A DNA stretch of 64,000 bases from Streptomyces sp. B21-083 (GCF_036898825.1 NZ_JARUND010000001.1:2294001-2358000), one strand, 5' to 3'; shown: positions 1-9,150, counted from the stretch's first letter. A program made the numbers and translations. Notes: a model not told the origin generated them from the letters alone.

Positions 1-240
1 AGTCGTCCGCAACGGCTGGCCCGCCGGGGCGTACACGGTCCAGCCGACGATGACCGTGTCCCTGTCCTGCTGCTGGCTCCCACCGACCTGCGGCGTCTCA
101 GCCCGCGGGGTCACCGCACAACCCTTCAAGTCGAACGACTGATCCGGGCCGGGAAGAGGCTGGCCGCGCGGATCCTTCCCCGGCGAAGCGCCGGTCCGGA
201 TGATCCGCACGGTCTCCCCGAACGGGTAGGGGGCGGGCAT
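1..240 (-). CDS. Head-closure (head-tail joining) protein, N-terminal part
   Basis: The gene runs off the left edge, so only the first 80 residues are present. Its ATG at 240 overlaps the stop of the connector gene upstream (TGATG), which indicates translational coupling. The position straight after capsid and connector genes is where siphoviruses encode the head-closure or stopper protein. The visible part (PYPFGETVRIIRTG..., later VIVGWTVYAP) looks like a short beta-rich structural protein. The function is inferred from gene order. Confidence 0.6.
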   Translation of the reverse strand, partial: MPAPYPFGETVRIIRTGASPGKDPRGQPLPGPDQSFDLKGCAVTPRAETPQVGGSQQQDRDTVIVGWTVYAPAGQPLRTT

Positions 241-653
241 CAGAGGTACCCCCACCCGGGCTCGAACTCGTCCGGGAACCCGGCATCATCGATCGGCCAC
301 GTCGGTGACGGATCCGCTGTTGCCGGAGTCGGGTCCACGGTGAACGCGCCGCCGCGGCCCGCCAGCGACTTGAGGGCCGACTTGTCGGCCTTCGTCAGAT
401 ACAGGCCGCCCGAACCGGTCGGGCGCTGCACCGACATGGGGCCGATCGTCTCGTAAGCCACCTGCTGCGGATTCACATAGGCGCGTCCCGCCACCGACAG
501 AACCACCGCATCCGCACCTTCAGGCAGCGGTGTGACGACGGTCTGGCACAGCGAGATCGCCTTGTTGACCAGGAAGTCGGCCCGGTTCCCGTCGATCTCA
601 TCCAGGGCGAGGAAAAGACCGAGCTCTTCGGCCGTGGGCGGGATGAACGGCAC
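240..653 (-). CDS. Head-tail connector (adaptor) protein
   Basis: A 137-residue protein that starts at GTG 653. The N-terminal half is alpha-helical (PTAEELGLFLALDEIDGNRADFL) and is followed by a small beta region. Length, helical start and position between the capsid gene and the head-closure gene fit the gp6/gp15-type adaptors that dock under the portal ring. It is separated from the capsid gene by a glycosyltransferase gene, which is unusual. Assignment rests mainly on position and general character. Confidence 0.6.
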   Translation of the reverse strand: MPFIPPTAEELGLFLALDEIDGNRADFLVNKAISLCQTVVTPLPEGADAVVLSVAGRAYVNPQQVAYETIGPMSVQRPTGSGGLYLTKADKSALKSLAGRGGAFTVDPTPATADPSPTWPIDDAGFPDEFEPGWGYL

Positions 654-663
654 CGCGCACCCC

Positions 664-1692
664 CTATGCGGCCAGGCCCTCTACGGCATCGCACCAGGCG
701 GACAGTTCGGCAGTCGGGTCGAGTTCCGCGCTGCGGGCCTTGGCCCGCTTCGACGCAAGCCGGTACTCGGACGCCGTCCCGAGCTTGCGGATCACCGCCT
801 CGTATCCGTCGAGATCCTCCCGTTCCACGAAGATCCCACCCTCGGTCAGCGACTCACACAGCCCCGGCGTCGGATGAGCAACCACCGGGATACCGCTCGC
901 GAGCGCCTCGCAGCCGGCACGGCCCCACGACTCGTACAGGGACGGCATCAGCAGCACGCGGGTGCGGGCATACACCTGCTCCCGCATGTCGTGCCCGGAG
1001 ACGTGCTCGACCTCCAGGACGTTGGGGAGATCCGAGTAGTCGGTCTGCTCGCCGTAGGATCCCTTCACCGCCATGAACTTGACGTCGGGCATGCGCTTGG
1101 CCAGCTTGTGGAACAGCAGACCGCCCTTGTCCGGGTTGGTGTTGACCAGCGTCACCCGGTCGCCGGGCTTCGTCGCATACTCGGCGGCGAACACCGGCGG
1201 GCGCACCACGATCGACGCGCCCGGGCGGATGCTCTTCGGATGGTCCACGAAGTGGAGTTCCGCCTCACGGGCCATCCACTGCGAGTTGAAGACCGCCAGC
1301 GACGTGCCGCCCGACGCCATGTCCCGGAACGTGGGCAGGAACGTGTTGTGGCAGATCGCCACGAACGGCTTCCCGTACCCGCGGGCCAGAGCAGCGGTCG
1401 GCGGCACATTTTCCAGATGCGACACGAGAACGCCCGCCCGGCGGACCGCCGACGCGAAGTCGAGCCGCGACTCCAGCGGCACCACCTTCACGCCGTCCAG
1501 GTCATACGGCTCATGGTCCTCGCCGTAGCGCGACAGCCACACCGTGACCTCATGCCCGCGCTCGACAAGAGCCCGGAACATCGACCACGCCATCCACTCC
1601 GCCCCCGCATTGTGCCGGGGCGGCGCAGCGTGCAGCCGGGCCACGACCTGCATCACTCGGCCGCTCCTGCTGCCGTCGCGGGCCTCGGTCAC
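664..1692 (-). CDS. Glycosyltransferase, group 1 (GT4, GT-B fold)
   Basis: A 342-residue protein with a GTG start at 1692 overlapping the stop of the capsid gene (GTGA). It has the GT4 pattern: an N-terminal acceptor domain with a Gly/His-rich start (LHAAPPRHNAGAEWMAW), a central NTNPDKGG loop, and the donor-binding region GRAGCEALASGIPVVAH, which corresponds to the E-x7-E helix of the GT-B C-terminal domain. GT4 enzymes transfer a sugar from a nucleotide or lipid donor. Its place between major capsid protein and connector suggests that a virion protein is the acceptor; that is inference. Confidence 0.85.
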   Translation of the reverse strand: MTEARDGSRSGRVMQVVARLHAAPPRHNAGAEWMAWSMFRALVERGHEVTVWLSRYGEDHEPYDLDGVKVVPLESRLDFASAVRRAGVLVSHLENVPPTAALARGYGKPFVAICHNTFLPTFRDMASGGTSLAVFNSQWMAREAELHFVDHPKSIRPGASIVVRPPVFAAEYATKPGDRVTLVNTNPDKGGLLFHKLAKRMPDVKFMAVKGSYGEQTDYSDLPNVLEVEHVSGHDMREQVYARTRVLLMPSLYESWGRAGCEALASGIPVVAHPTPGLCESLTEGGIFVEREDLDGYEAVIRKLGTASEYRLASKRAKARSAELDPTAELSAWCDAVEGLAA

Positions 1693-2648
1693 GAAGAACT
1701 GCCCGCCGTGCCGGTGTACTTGACGAAAGCCTGCGCGTCGCCCTGCACGTAGCCGTAGAACGCCTCCGCGAGGATGAGCACCAGGTTCTCCTGGAACGCC
1801 GAGTGGACGCCGCCGTCCTCGTCGACGTAGGTGGCCTCCTTGGAGATCCGCACGGTGATGTCCATGCCGACGCCGTAAGCCGCCTGCGACCAGTCACCGC
1901 CGATCGCGCGCAGGCCAGTGTCCGACGACGTGGACTGCCGGCGCTGCTTGCCCGACACGCTCCGCGAGTAGGCGAGCGGCTCACCGATCAGCGTGCCCGC
2001 CGACGCCATCTGCGTACCCGGCACCGTCGTGTCGACCAGGATCGGCCGGCCCGTCGTGTCCGTCGCCAGCAGGAGGCGCGGCTTCAGCCGGTGGTCGGCG
2101 ACCGTGCCCGTGTAGTCCCAGTCGTCGTTGATGACCAGGCCCATGCCGTTGACGAAGTCCGCCCACACGCCGCCCGTGCCCTGCGACGCCGTACCGAGCG
2201 CCACCGAGTTGGTGGTCTCCGCCAGGTAGTCGTCGAACGGGCCGGCCGCGCCCTTCATGGTGAGGCCGTGGATCGCCGCGTGGTCGAAGGCGCGGGCGAA
2301 CGCTGTCGGCAGGTCGCGCTGCAGCTGCTCGTACAGGCCGCCCGCGTTGGTCATCGCGACCTCTTCGGCGACCGGGATGAGCACGGCGAGCTTCTTCGCC
2401 GTCATCTGCTTGATGCCGACCGAAGACGTCGACAGGGGCTTCTTCGCCGCCTGCCCGACCCAGTCCGCGACCGGAACGTCCATCGGGATCGGCACTGACG
2501 TCGTCGCGTCGATCGCCAGCGGCGCCGGCCGGGCCAGCGCCATCACCGCGGACTGCTCGACAGACTTCTCGAAGATGGGGGCGGTGATGGTGCGCGGCAG
2601 GAGTGCCGCATTCACATCGGAGAGCTTGAGCGGGGCCGTGGCCACCAT
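1689..2648 (-). CDS. Major capsid protein (HK97-type fold likely)
   Basis: A 319-residue protein immediately after the scaffold gene. It is rich in Ala, Thr and Val and shows features common to HK97-fold capsid proteins: an N-terminal arm (LSDVNAALLPRTITAPIFEK), a stretch resembling the E-loop and spine-helix region (AEEVAMTNAGGLYEQLQRDLPTAF), and a beta-rich C-terminus with EDGGVHSAFQENLVLILAE. Length and order (portal, MuF, scaffold, capsid, connector) fit well. The start at 2648 lies 19 bases past the scaffold stop, with AGCAGG-type ribosome-binding sequence upstream. Confidence 0.85.
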   Translation of the reverse strand: MVATAPLKLSDVNAALLPRTITAPIFEKSVEQSAVMALARPAPLAIDATTSVPIPMDVPVADWVGQAAKKPLSTSSVGIKQMTAKKLAVLIPVAEEVAMTNAGGLYEQLQRDLPTAFARAFDHAAIHGLTMKGAAGPFDDYLAETTNSVALGTASQGTGGVWADFVNGMGLVINDDWDYTGTVADHRLKPRLLLATDTTGRPILVDTTVPGTQMASAGTLIGEPLAYSRSVSGKQRRQSTSSDTGLRAIGGDWSQAAYGVGMDITVRISKEATYVDEDGGVHSAFQENLVLILAEAFYGYVQGDAQAFVKYTGTAGSSS

Positions 2649-2667
2649 GATTGCCTGCTTTCAGCGG

Positions 2668-3321
2668 CTACTTCAGCCGCGCCTGAAGGAACCCGGCGAA
2701 CTCATCAGCCGGGGTGAGAGGGCGTGTCTTGTTGGCGCCGGACGCCTGAGTGCGATCCGGTGCAGGACGCCGCGGGCCCTCCAGGGGCTGAGCCTTCGCC
2801 CAGTGCGGCTTGCGCTCCAAAAGCGCCTGAAGGTCGACCTCGATGGCCGCCTCGTCGATGTCGCCGTCGCCGTCGATGTACGAGTTGAGATCCAGCGCGC
2901 CAACCGCGTCCTCCGGGTCGGCGAAGGCCGCCCGGTCGTCCGCCGAAGACCCGGCGATCGCCTGGACGCGAGCCTTCACCAGGCGCTCCCGCGTCGCCGC
3001 GATCTGCGCGTTGGCCCGCTCCAGTTGATCGTTGAGGCGTTCGGACTCCGACTTCTCGGAGTCCTTGATGGCCTGCAGTTCCGCAGCCTTCGGCTCCAGC
3101 TCCTTCAGGCGCTTGCGGAGGTTTGCAGCCTCCGAGTTCGCCTTCCGGATCTTCGCTTCGGCCTGCTTCCGGTCGAACGGCTTCTCCTCGGCTCCGGTGT
3201 CCGCCTCCTGGGCGTCTTCCGTGGCCTCGGTGCCGTCCTGCCCCTCGGTCGCCGTCTCCTCGACGGTCTCCTCGGTGCCGGCCTCCTGCTGCTCGCTGGT
3301 CTGCTCGTTCTCTTCGGGCAT
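2668..3321 (-). CDS. Capsid scaffold protein
   Basis: A 217-residue, strongly acidic protein. Residues 1-50 are a Glu/Thr/Ala-rich tail. Residues about 50-115 form a predicted coiled coil (KQAEAKIRKANSEAANLRKR, then SERLNDQLERANAQIAATRE). The C-terminus is basic and flexible. This is the usual build of a phage scaffold, which guides capsid assembly from the inside and is then removed. It lies directly upstream of the capsid gene in the transcription direction. Confidence 0.85.
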   Translation of the reverse strand: MPEENEQTSEQQEAGTEETVEETATEGQDGTEATEDAQEADTGAEEKPFDRKQAEAKIRKANSEAANLRKRLKELEPKAAELQAIKDSEKSESERLNDQLERANAQIAATRERLVKARVQAIAGSSADDRAAFADPEDAVGALDLNSYIDGDGDIDEAAIEVDLQALLERKPHWAKAQPLEGPRRPAPDRTQASGANKTRPLTPADEFAGFLQARLK

Positions 3322-3384
3322 GACGAATCGGCCCTCCAGGGGCTGTGGAAATGAGAAAGGCCGCCACCAGGGCGACCTCGTTGA

Positions 3385-4257
3385 TCAGTTGGATCCGGGG
3401 AGCGGATTCGAGTCATGCTCAGCCAGTGCCTGCCGGAACAGGCGGAGCTGGTCTCCCGGATGGCCTTGGGCATACTCGCGGTAGATGCGATCCCACTCCG
3501 CCGCCTGTGGCGACAGTTCGAACCGCTGCCCTCTAAAGACGGGCACTATCGCGCAGTGGCAAGAATTGTGGAATTTGACCACCGATGCGTCGCCGGAGAA
3601 CTGGTCGTTCGCATCCCGGCCCGCCGACCCGGCGGTCTTATAAATAGAACCGCGCGAGGCCATGAGCTTGCAGAAGGAGCAGGCACCGAGCGCAGCGGCC
3701 CGCGCGTAGGCGACCGCTTCCCGATCGCGCTTCACCGCTTGCCGCACTGTCTCCCGGCCGCTGTCGGCGACCAGCTTCTGCGTCACCCCATCCGCCTTGA
3801 CCATCGCTGCCGACAGGCGGACATCGAGCGGCTCCAGCTGGGTGACCGTCGCGTCCGCCTCGTCGCGAGGCCACAGATCCTTCGTGGCCCAGCGCAGCGA
3901 TGCATCGACCTGCTCATCCGGTGGCGGATCGGCCCGCGGCACCGTGAATGAACCCAGCACACCAGCCGCGTCCCGCTCCCCGTCGTAGAAGTCGGCGGCC
4001 AGCATGTCGGACGTGTCCGAGTAGCGGGCCACGACCTGCGTTACCGCGTCGATCCACAGCGGCACCGTGGCCTGCAACTGGTCCGGGTTGATGAGCCGTC
4101 GAAGCGTCGCCAGATCACGCAGGAGCAGTCTGGTGAGGCCGCGCTGGGCGGCACGCCACCTGCCGGACGAAGCGGACCCGTCAGAGGTTGTCGATGCCAA
4201 GGCCAGCCCCCGCCGGAACCGGGCTGCGTCCGTTACTGCCGGAGTCGAGTGCGGCAA
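3385..4257 (-). CDS. MuF-like minor capsid / head morphogenesis protein
   Basis: Up to 290 residues. The C-terminal half carries the cysteine/histidine pattern of actinophage MuF-type minor head proteins: CSFCKLMASRGSIY, then FHNSCHCAIVPVF. These proteins lie between portal and scaffold genes and are packaged in or attached to the head. The start is uncertain: the longest frame begins with TTG at 4257 and overlaps the portal gene by 77 bases; a TTG at 4200 would shorten the overlap. Confidence 0.75.
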   Translation of the reverse strand: MPHSTPAVTDAARFRRGLALASTTSDGSASSGRWRAAQRGLTRLLLRDLATLRRLINPDQLQATVPLWIDAVTQVVARYSDTSDMLAADFYDGERDAAGVLGSFTVPRADPPPDEQVDASLRWATKDLWPRDEADATVTQLEPLDVRLSAAMVKADGVTQKLVADSGRETVRQAVKRDREAVAYARAAALGACSFCKLMASRGSIYKTAGSAGRDANDQFSGDASVVKFHNSCHCAIVPVFRGQRFELSPQAAEWDRIYREYAQGHPGDQLRLFRQALAEHDSNPLPGSN

Positions 4258-5647
4258 GCCTGTCCATCAGTGCACTTCCGTCAGCCCGGCCTGCACTGCG
4301 GCGCCGATCGGCTGCCACCCGCTGCCGCTGGCCTTCCGTCAGCCCGGCCATCTCCAGCGTCACATCGCTGTCCGCGGGGAGAATCCCGGCCTGGACGAGC
4401 TTCACCGTGGCGTCCGCCTGCGCGGCCACCGTCGGTGTCGCAGGATTCCGCCACACCGTCTCGATACGGCGCGCCTTCTCCGGCGGCTCGCCATCCCGAA
4501 CCCACAGAGCGAGGCGCATCGCCTCCTGCCAGGCGTGTCCGAACCTGCGGATACGCCGCTCGCTGCGTTTCACCAGCTTCGCCTCGGTCGACCGGATGGC
4601 ATCCGCGCTCGCCGGGTTGTCGGTGGTGTAGCCGAGCATGTGCGGCGGCAGGCCGAACTGCGACGACATGATCCGGGCGTACAGGTCGATGATCCGCGTC
4701 ATCGCCGTCGGGTCGTGAGCCGCGAACTGGCCCACCGCAGGGACGTTGCCGTCTTCGTCCCGCTCCAGCGCGAGGACGCGCCCGATGTACGTCTCCCACG
4801 CCGACTTCGCCGTACCGTCCGCGTCCTGAAACGCCGACTCCGACGCGCCGAGGATGTAGCGCTGCGGGGCACCGAAGAACTCCGCCGCCACCTCCATGCC
4901 CATCAGGCGCCGACAAGCCGCATCCGTGATGGACATGACCTCGGGCGTGATCTCCGACTTGCCGACCCGGTCCGCGGTCCGCTGCCGGTTCGCCAACCGC
5001 ACCACCGGCACCACACCCAGCTGGTGCATGTCCCGGTCGATGACCTCCCAGCCGCCACTCGACGACGGCAGACAGGTGATCGTCTGATCCGGCAGATACA
5101 GGACCAGCATCCGCTCCTCGGGACCCGACTCGACATACGTGTCCGCCCGACACTCCCGCAGAGCCGCCGTGCCCATACGCAGCCGGGCATCCCACAACAG
5201 CGTCATATCCAACGGCGACTCAACCGAGATCAGCGGCGGACAGTCGTCCGTACCACAGTCCCCCGACCCCACCGCCAGATACTCCCGCCCGTACACCAGC
5301 GCATCCAGATGAGCCAAACTCGACTCGTCGAACAGGTCGTTGGCCTCGGCGATCTCGTCCAGGTCCGCCGAGTCGGAGCCGTCGGCCCACCGGAACGCCT
5401 CCAAGTCGAGGCGCTCCTCCAGGCTTTCGACACCGACCCGGGGCCAGCCGATCACCGTATGCAGGCCCCTCAGCTGCGGCGGAATGCTGATGCCGAGATC
5501 CCGCACCAGCTGCTCGCCGTTGAAGTAGGAGTCCCGCAACTGCAGAGACCAGCGGTCCCGCAGCAAGTCCGCCCGCAGCAGGCCGATCAGCGCGAGCTCG
5601 TCGTCCGACAGCGTCACCAGCGGCAGTTCGGGAATCGAGACAGTCAC
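4181..5647 (-). CDS. Portal protein
   Basis: A 488-residue protein coupled to the terminase gene by a GTGA overlap (GTG at 5647). Size, position between terminase large subunit and MuF-like gene, and segments such as SSQFGLPPHMLGYT and NPASADAIRSTEAKLVKRSE are typical of siphophage portals of the SPP1/HK97-like group. The portal is the dodecameric DNA channel at one capsid vertex and the docking site for the terminase. The C-terminus (QADATVKLVQAGILPADS) also matches this family's usual end. Confidence 0.88.
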   Translation of the reverse strand: MTVSIPELPLVTLSDDELALIGLLRADLLRDRWSLQLRDSYFNGEQLVRDLGISIPPQLRGLHTVIGWPRVGVESLEERLDLEAFRWADGSDSADLDEIAEANDLFDESSLAHLDALVYGREYLAVGSGDCGTDDCPPLISVESPLDMTLLWDARLRMGTAALRECRADTYVESGPEERMLVLYLPDQTITCLPSSSGGWEVIDRDMHQLGVVPVVRLANRQRTADRVGKSEITPEVMSITDAACRRLMGMEVAAEFFGAPQRYILGASESAFQDADGTAKSAWETYIGRVLALERDEDGNVPAVGQFAAHDPTAMTRIIDLYARIMSSQFGLPPHMLGYTTDNPASADAIRSTEAKLVKRSERRIRRFGHAWQEAMRLALWVRDGEPPEKARRIETVWRNPATPTVAAQADATVKLVQAGILPADSDVTLEMAGLTEGQRQRVAADRRRSAGRADGSALMDRLAALDSGSNGRSPVPAGAGLGIDNL

Positions 5648-7398
5648 CGCAGCACCACCACCCGTCCCTTGCCCCGCACAGTGGAGCGCTTGGCGTTCTT
5701 CGGACTGTTCAGGACAGTGCGCCGCAGCATCCGGGCGCCGATCATGCAGACAGCGAGGTCGATCTTCCGAGCGGACTCGCGATGTTCCTTACCGATCGTG
5801 ATCCCCCAAGCATTCGTTCGCCTGCGGGCGTTGATCACGTGGGTGCGCATCACCTTGTGCCCGTCATGCACGAGAGTCCGCTGCAAGATGTCCTCACGGG
5901 TGCGCTTCACCGCCTCCGTGAACGTCTCCTGGTTCCGCCGATCGCGCATGTCCCAACGGACAGCGTGCGCCTTCGGGCCGGCCGCCACAGCGCGCAGCAG
6001 AAGCTTCTTGCCGTGTGCCTGCCCCCAGCGGTCCAGGTAGGTGTCCCAGTACATTTCGCCGTCCTCGTCCTGGCCCGAGCCCGGGTCAGCGAAGAACGCC
6101 ATCACCTTGAACCGGCCGAACGCGTTCGCGACCACGCCGTCGACGTCCTCGCGCGGAACCGACCACGGCACATAGCCCGGCGTCTCCGGCGAAGGCCAGT
6201 TCGGCGGCCTCTGCCACACCCCCAACGTCGACACCAGACCGTCCGACATACGGCACGCCGCAAGACCCGTAGCGTCGTCCGACTTGGAACCGTCGAAGAA
6301 CATGACGACCTCGTCGCCGTCCGCCAGCGCCAGATCCTCCCGCTTGCAGGCATCCCACTCGTAGCGGGCCATCCACGCATCCTCGGCCGCGGCGATCTGG
6401 TTGTACCAGAAGCGCCGACTACGGCTGGGGGGATTTCGGACGTCGAGGATCGACGCCTTCAACCGCTCAATGTCCAGCCATGTCGAATCTCCGCGGACCG
6501 CCTTCAGCGTCGGAACGATCCATGCCTCGGTGAGCTTCGCCTCGGGCGGAGCCTCCAAGGAGTCGTAGAACAGGCCGGTTTCGACCGCCCTGCCGGCCTC
6601 GATCGCCTCGTAGGCGTCCCGGGTTCGCTCGGCGACCGAGTCCTCGCCGGGCTCGAAGGCGTTCGTGTCTGCCAGCGTGCGGGACTGCCCGTCCGCCGAC
6701 TTTGTCGCGTTGCGCTCGATGACCGCAGCCATCTCGTGCCCCGAGTTCGACTCCAGCCAGTGGTGGGTCTCGCCCATCGACGTGAATGTCGGACGTCCGC
6801 CCTCAAGGGCGCGCGGCGACGAGGTCACGGCCTCGATCCGAGCCCGCCCTTTATCGGCGTAGATGATCTCCTTGCCGAGGTCGATGCGGTACTCGTCGAT
6901 CGCCCGCTTCGACAGGATCGACGGGAACAACGTCATCGTGTTCCGCGTCTGATCCTGCGACACCGCAGCGATCTGCACCCACGCTGCCGGGTGCTGCATC
7001 CCGAGCGGCTGGCCGGGCGGGACACCCCACTCGTTGCCTTCGTCTGCGACTTCATCGAACCGGCATGGGCCAACGAACTCGAAGCCGGCCCACGTCGCCT
7101 TAAGCGGGTCCTTGCCGTGACCCTTCAGCCTCTGGATCACGCCGTCACGCCACAGGAACCGATTCGTCGCCGGATCCATCGCGTACCACCACAGCGTCAG
7201 CCGGGCCTGCTCAGGCGTGTACTGCCACGCCTTCCCGGCGTAGTGCTGCAGGTACGTCTTGGTCCACGCCAGACAGTGCCAGCCCAGCGTGTACTCGGGC
7301 AGCACGAACTTGCCGTCCGGGCCACGCTTCCACGTCGGGCCGAGCGTGAACGGTACGACGACGTCCGGGACCTGCTCCTCAACCTCCGGCGAGGTCAC
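5644..7398 (-). CDS. terL: Terminase large subunit (ATPase/nuclease)
   Basis: A 584-residue DNA-packaging motor protein. A deviating Walker A motif lies at residues about 91-98 (LKGHGKDP) and a Walker B-like strand ends in GETHHW at about 209-214. The C-terminal RNase H-like nuclease domain begins with VVMFFDGSKSDD at about residue 364, where Asp369 is the likely metal ligand, and continues with FADPGSG further on. It cuts concatemeric DNA and pumps it through the portal. The GTG start at 7398 lies within the end of the small-subunit gene, a 20-base overlap. Confidence 0.93.
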   Translation of the reverse strand: MTSPEVEEQVPDVVVPFTLGPTWKRGPDGKFVLPEYTLGWHCLAWTKTYLQHYAGKAWQYTPEQARLTLWWYAMDPATNRFLWRDGVIQRLKGHGKDPLKATWAGFEFVGPCRFDEVADEGNEWGVPPGQPLGMQHPAAWVQIAAVSQDQTRNTMTLFPSILSKRAIDEYRIDLGKEIIYADKGRARIEAVTSSPRALEGGRPTFTSMGETHHWLESNSGHEMAAVIERNATKSADGQSRTLADTNAFEPGEDSVAERTRDAYEAIEAGRAVETGLFYDSLEAPPEAKLTEAWIVPTLKAVRGDSTWLDIERLKASILDVRNPPSRSRRFWYNQIAAAEDAWMARYEWDACKREDLALADGDEVVMFFDGSKSDDATGLAACRMSDGLVSTLGVWQRPPNWPSPETPGYVPWSVPREDVDGVVANAFGRFKVMAFFADPGSGQDEDGEMYWDTYLDRWGQAHGKKLLLRAVAAGPKAHAVRWDMRDRRNQETFTEAVKRTREDILQRTLVHDGHKVMRTHVINARRRTNAWGITIGKEHRESARKIDLAVCMIGARMLRRTVLNSPKNAKRSTVRGKGRVVVLR

Positions 7399-7816
7399 GA
7401 TAGGAATCCAGCGGGCTCACCGACGCCAGCTTGGGGCTGGCCGGCTTCCGCTCCAGCTCCATTCGTGCCCGCCGCCGGTCACCCTCCGTCGTCAGCAGCG
7501 ACGACATCACCGAGTTCAGCGCGGCCACCAACTGGCCGTTCGGGCCACGCTCCGACAGCAGCACCTTCGACATCAGGTCCGCGGCATACCGGGCCACCGC
7601 CCAGTCCGACGGCTGATAGAACGCGGCCTGGCCCGACTCGCGCAGCGACAAGTACCAGTCCGAGGCGATGGGATGCCACAAGGGATCCGCATCGGGCAGG
7701 TCCGGCACGTCGACAGGCGCCCCAGACGGCGCCTTCGTGACCGTGTCCTTCTCTTCCTTCGAGCGATGACCCATGCGCTCCTCGGAGCGCTTACCGATAG
7801 GTCCACGAGCGCCCAT
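7379..7816 (-). CDS. Terminase small subunit
   Basis: A 145-residue protein. ATG at 7816 (MGARGPIGKRSEERMGHR) is preferred because CTGGAGG lies just upstream. The basic N-terminus followed by helical segments (ADPLWHPIASDWYLSLRESG) is common in actinophage small terminase subunits, which recognise the packaging site and load the large subunit. It directly precedes and overlaps the large-subunit gene. Confidence 0.85.
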   Translation of the reverse strand: MGARGPIGKRSEERMGHRSKEEKDTVTKAPSGAPVDVPDLPDADPLWHPIASDWYLSLRESGQAAFYQPSDWAVARYAADLMSKVLLSERGPNGQLVAALNSVMSSLLTTEGDRRRARMELERKPASPKLASVSPLDSYRDLAGG

Positions 7817-7902
7817 GACGACCTCCAGGGTCAGAGCACGCCACCAGGGCGCACAGAGGGCTGGAAACAACGACACCCCAACTCGGGGACGCCGCCGGGG
7901 CG

Positions 7903-8529
7903 TCAGAGCGAGGCGATCAAACCGGCCGCATCAGGCAGCACGGCAAGACTGAGAGGCGTACCCGGAACCCGGTCGCCCACGATCATGTAACGGCCGTCCG
8001 AGTACACCTCGAACGCCAACTCCCCCCGCCGGATACGCCGGCCGTGCGGCACTGCGCCACGGAACCACAGGTGCAGGCCCGTACCGGACCGGCCGCGCTC
8101 CATGTATGTCGGTGGCAGCTGGTCCACGATCGCCTGCGCCCACGGCAGCACCCGACCGCCCTCAACGGCATGGTCCAGGTCGACGACCACGATGCCGTCA
8201 CCGGCCGTCAGGACGAAGCCGACACCGTCACCGGTGCTCGAAGCCGCAACCGTCCGGTAGTCCGACCAGGATGACGGGTCCTTCACCGAGGCGAAGCGGC
8301 CGTCCGTGCGCATCGGCACCTTGTCCTTGTGTCGCACCCAGCGAGGACGAGACGTCAACTCGGCCGGGATACGGGCCTGCTGCTCTACGACTACGGCGGC
8401 TTCACGCTCGACCTTCCGTGCGCGGGCCGCCAGGACGCGATGCGAGTTCGAGCAGTAGCGGCGGTCCGACCGGTGCACGACCGGCAGCTCTCCCCCGCAG
8501 TGCTCGCACCTCTGAAGCGTCCCTGGCAT
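7903..8529 (-). CDS. Bifunctional primase/polymerase-like (prim-pol) protein
   Basis: About 208 residues from ATG 8529; a longer frame reaches 8637. The N-terminus has a zinc-binding pattern (CEHCGG, then YCSNSHR). The rest matches the N-terminal prim-pol fold found in phage and plasmid replication proteins: PRWVRHKDKVPMRT, the catalytic VVVDLDHAV with paired Asp residues, and SGTGLHLWFRG with the conserved His. It lacks a helicase domain, so it is a stand-alone or truncated primase. It heads the packaging operon. Confidence 0.75.
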   Translation of the reverse strand: MPGTLQRCEHCGGELPVVHRSDRRYCSNSHRVLAARARKVEREAAVVVEQQARIPAELTSRPRWVRHKDKVPMRTDGRFASVKDPSSWSDYRTVAASSTGDGVGFVLTAGDGIVVVDLDHAVEGGRVLPWAQAIVDQLPPTYMERGRSGTGLHLWFRGAVPHGRRIRRGELAFEVYSDGRYMIVGDRVPGTPLSLAVLPDAAGLIASL

Positions 8530-8973
8530 GAGACCAGGATAGCGGAGGCTGTTAACGACTACAGCGGCTTGACCTGCACTGTTACCGATCTGCGACCGAA
8601 AGGGGGTGGGGGGTGTCTCGCGCGCTCCCAACATCACCGCAGGTCAGGGCCCTGGAAACCCGGGGGGATGTCAGGTGCTATACGGCCCCGATCCTAAAGG
8701 ATCATGGGGAGGGGGTATGTCCCCTATGTCCGTTTCGATGTTGGATCTTGAAATGAAGATCAAATTACCTTTGATCGCATGTCCGGACATGCACCATCAA
8801 GGTCGTCACGACAGCATCGACGTGATCACCGAGTCGCGCTGTCGCGTCGACCTCCGAGGATCAGGTCGATCGGTGTGAGCGCGTCGCACTCGGGACACTG
8901 GACCTGGACTGCACCTACCGTACTCACCCGTCCTCCGTCCCCTGCCGTGCCGCAGCCGGCGCGCGACCTACCC
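8530..8973. promoter_or_regulatory. Long intergenic region upstream of the packaging operon
   Basis: No convincing gene was seen in these 444 bases. The stretch at about 8735-8775 is clearly richer in A and T than its surroundings. It contains a perfect 16-bp palindrome (8777-8792), a 6-bp inverted repeat GATCTT/AAGATC, and GATCC/GGATC arms near 8690. This is a likely control region for the leftward primase, terminase and capsid operon. A TATCCT hexamer seven bases ahead of ATG 8529 could be a -10 element of a nearly leaderless transcript. Confidence 0.5.
8777..8792. promoter_or_regulatory. Perfect 16-bp palindrome (possible operator)
   Basis: The sequence GCATGTCCGGACATGC is a perfect palindrome in the AT-richer control region ahead of the packaging operon. 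It looks like a dimeric-regulator site. Its core GTCCGGAC also occurs eight times inside the Spd-like gene at 29 kb, but there within coding sequence. Confidence 0.5.
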
Positions 8974-9150
8974 CTACCGCCCACCCTGCTCCCTGCCGTC
9001 GAGGGAGTGATGCACCAGTAGCCAGCCGACCGACTCGTCCTCCTCGGTGACTGGCCTGACCTCAGACCCGCACACACAGTCGGGCTCGGCCGTGGTGGTG
9101 TCGTGGCCGACCAGGTCGGCGATCGGCGTGACATGAAGCGTGCTGGTCAC
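8974..9150 (-). CDS. Small hypothetical protein
   Basis: A 58-residue protein with a GTG start overlapping the upstream stop (GTGA). It has a CVCG pair and the segment ESVGWLLVHHSLDG. No family recognised. The coupled start and the codon pattern support that it is real. Confidence 0.5.
   Translation of the reverse strand: MTSTLHVTPIADLVGHDTTTAEPDCVCGSEVRPVTEEDESVGWLLVHHSLDGREQGGR

Noticed and set aside
4067..7740. Long plus-strand frames across the portal and terminase genes (4067-6040 and 5782-7740)
   Set aside because: They are Arg/Pro/His-rich, antisense to genes with clear motifs, and lack ribosome-binding sites.
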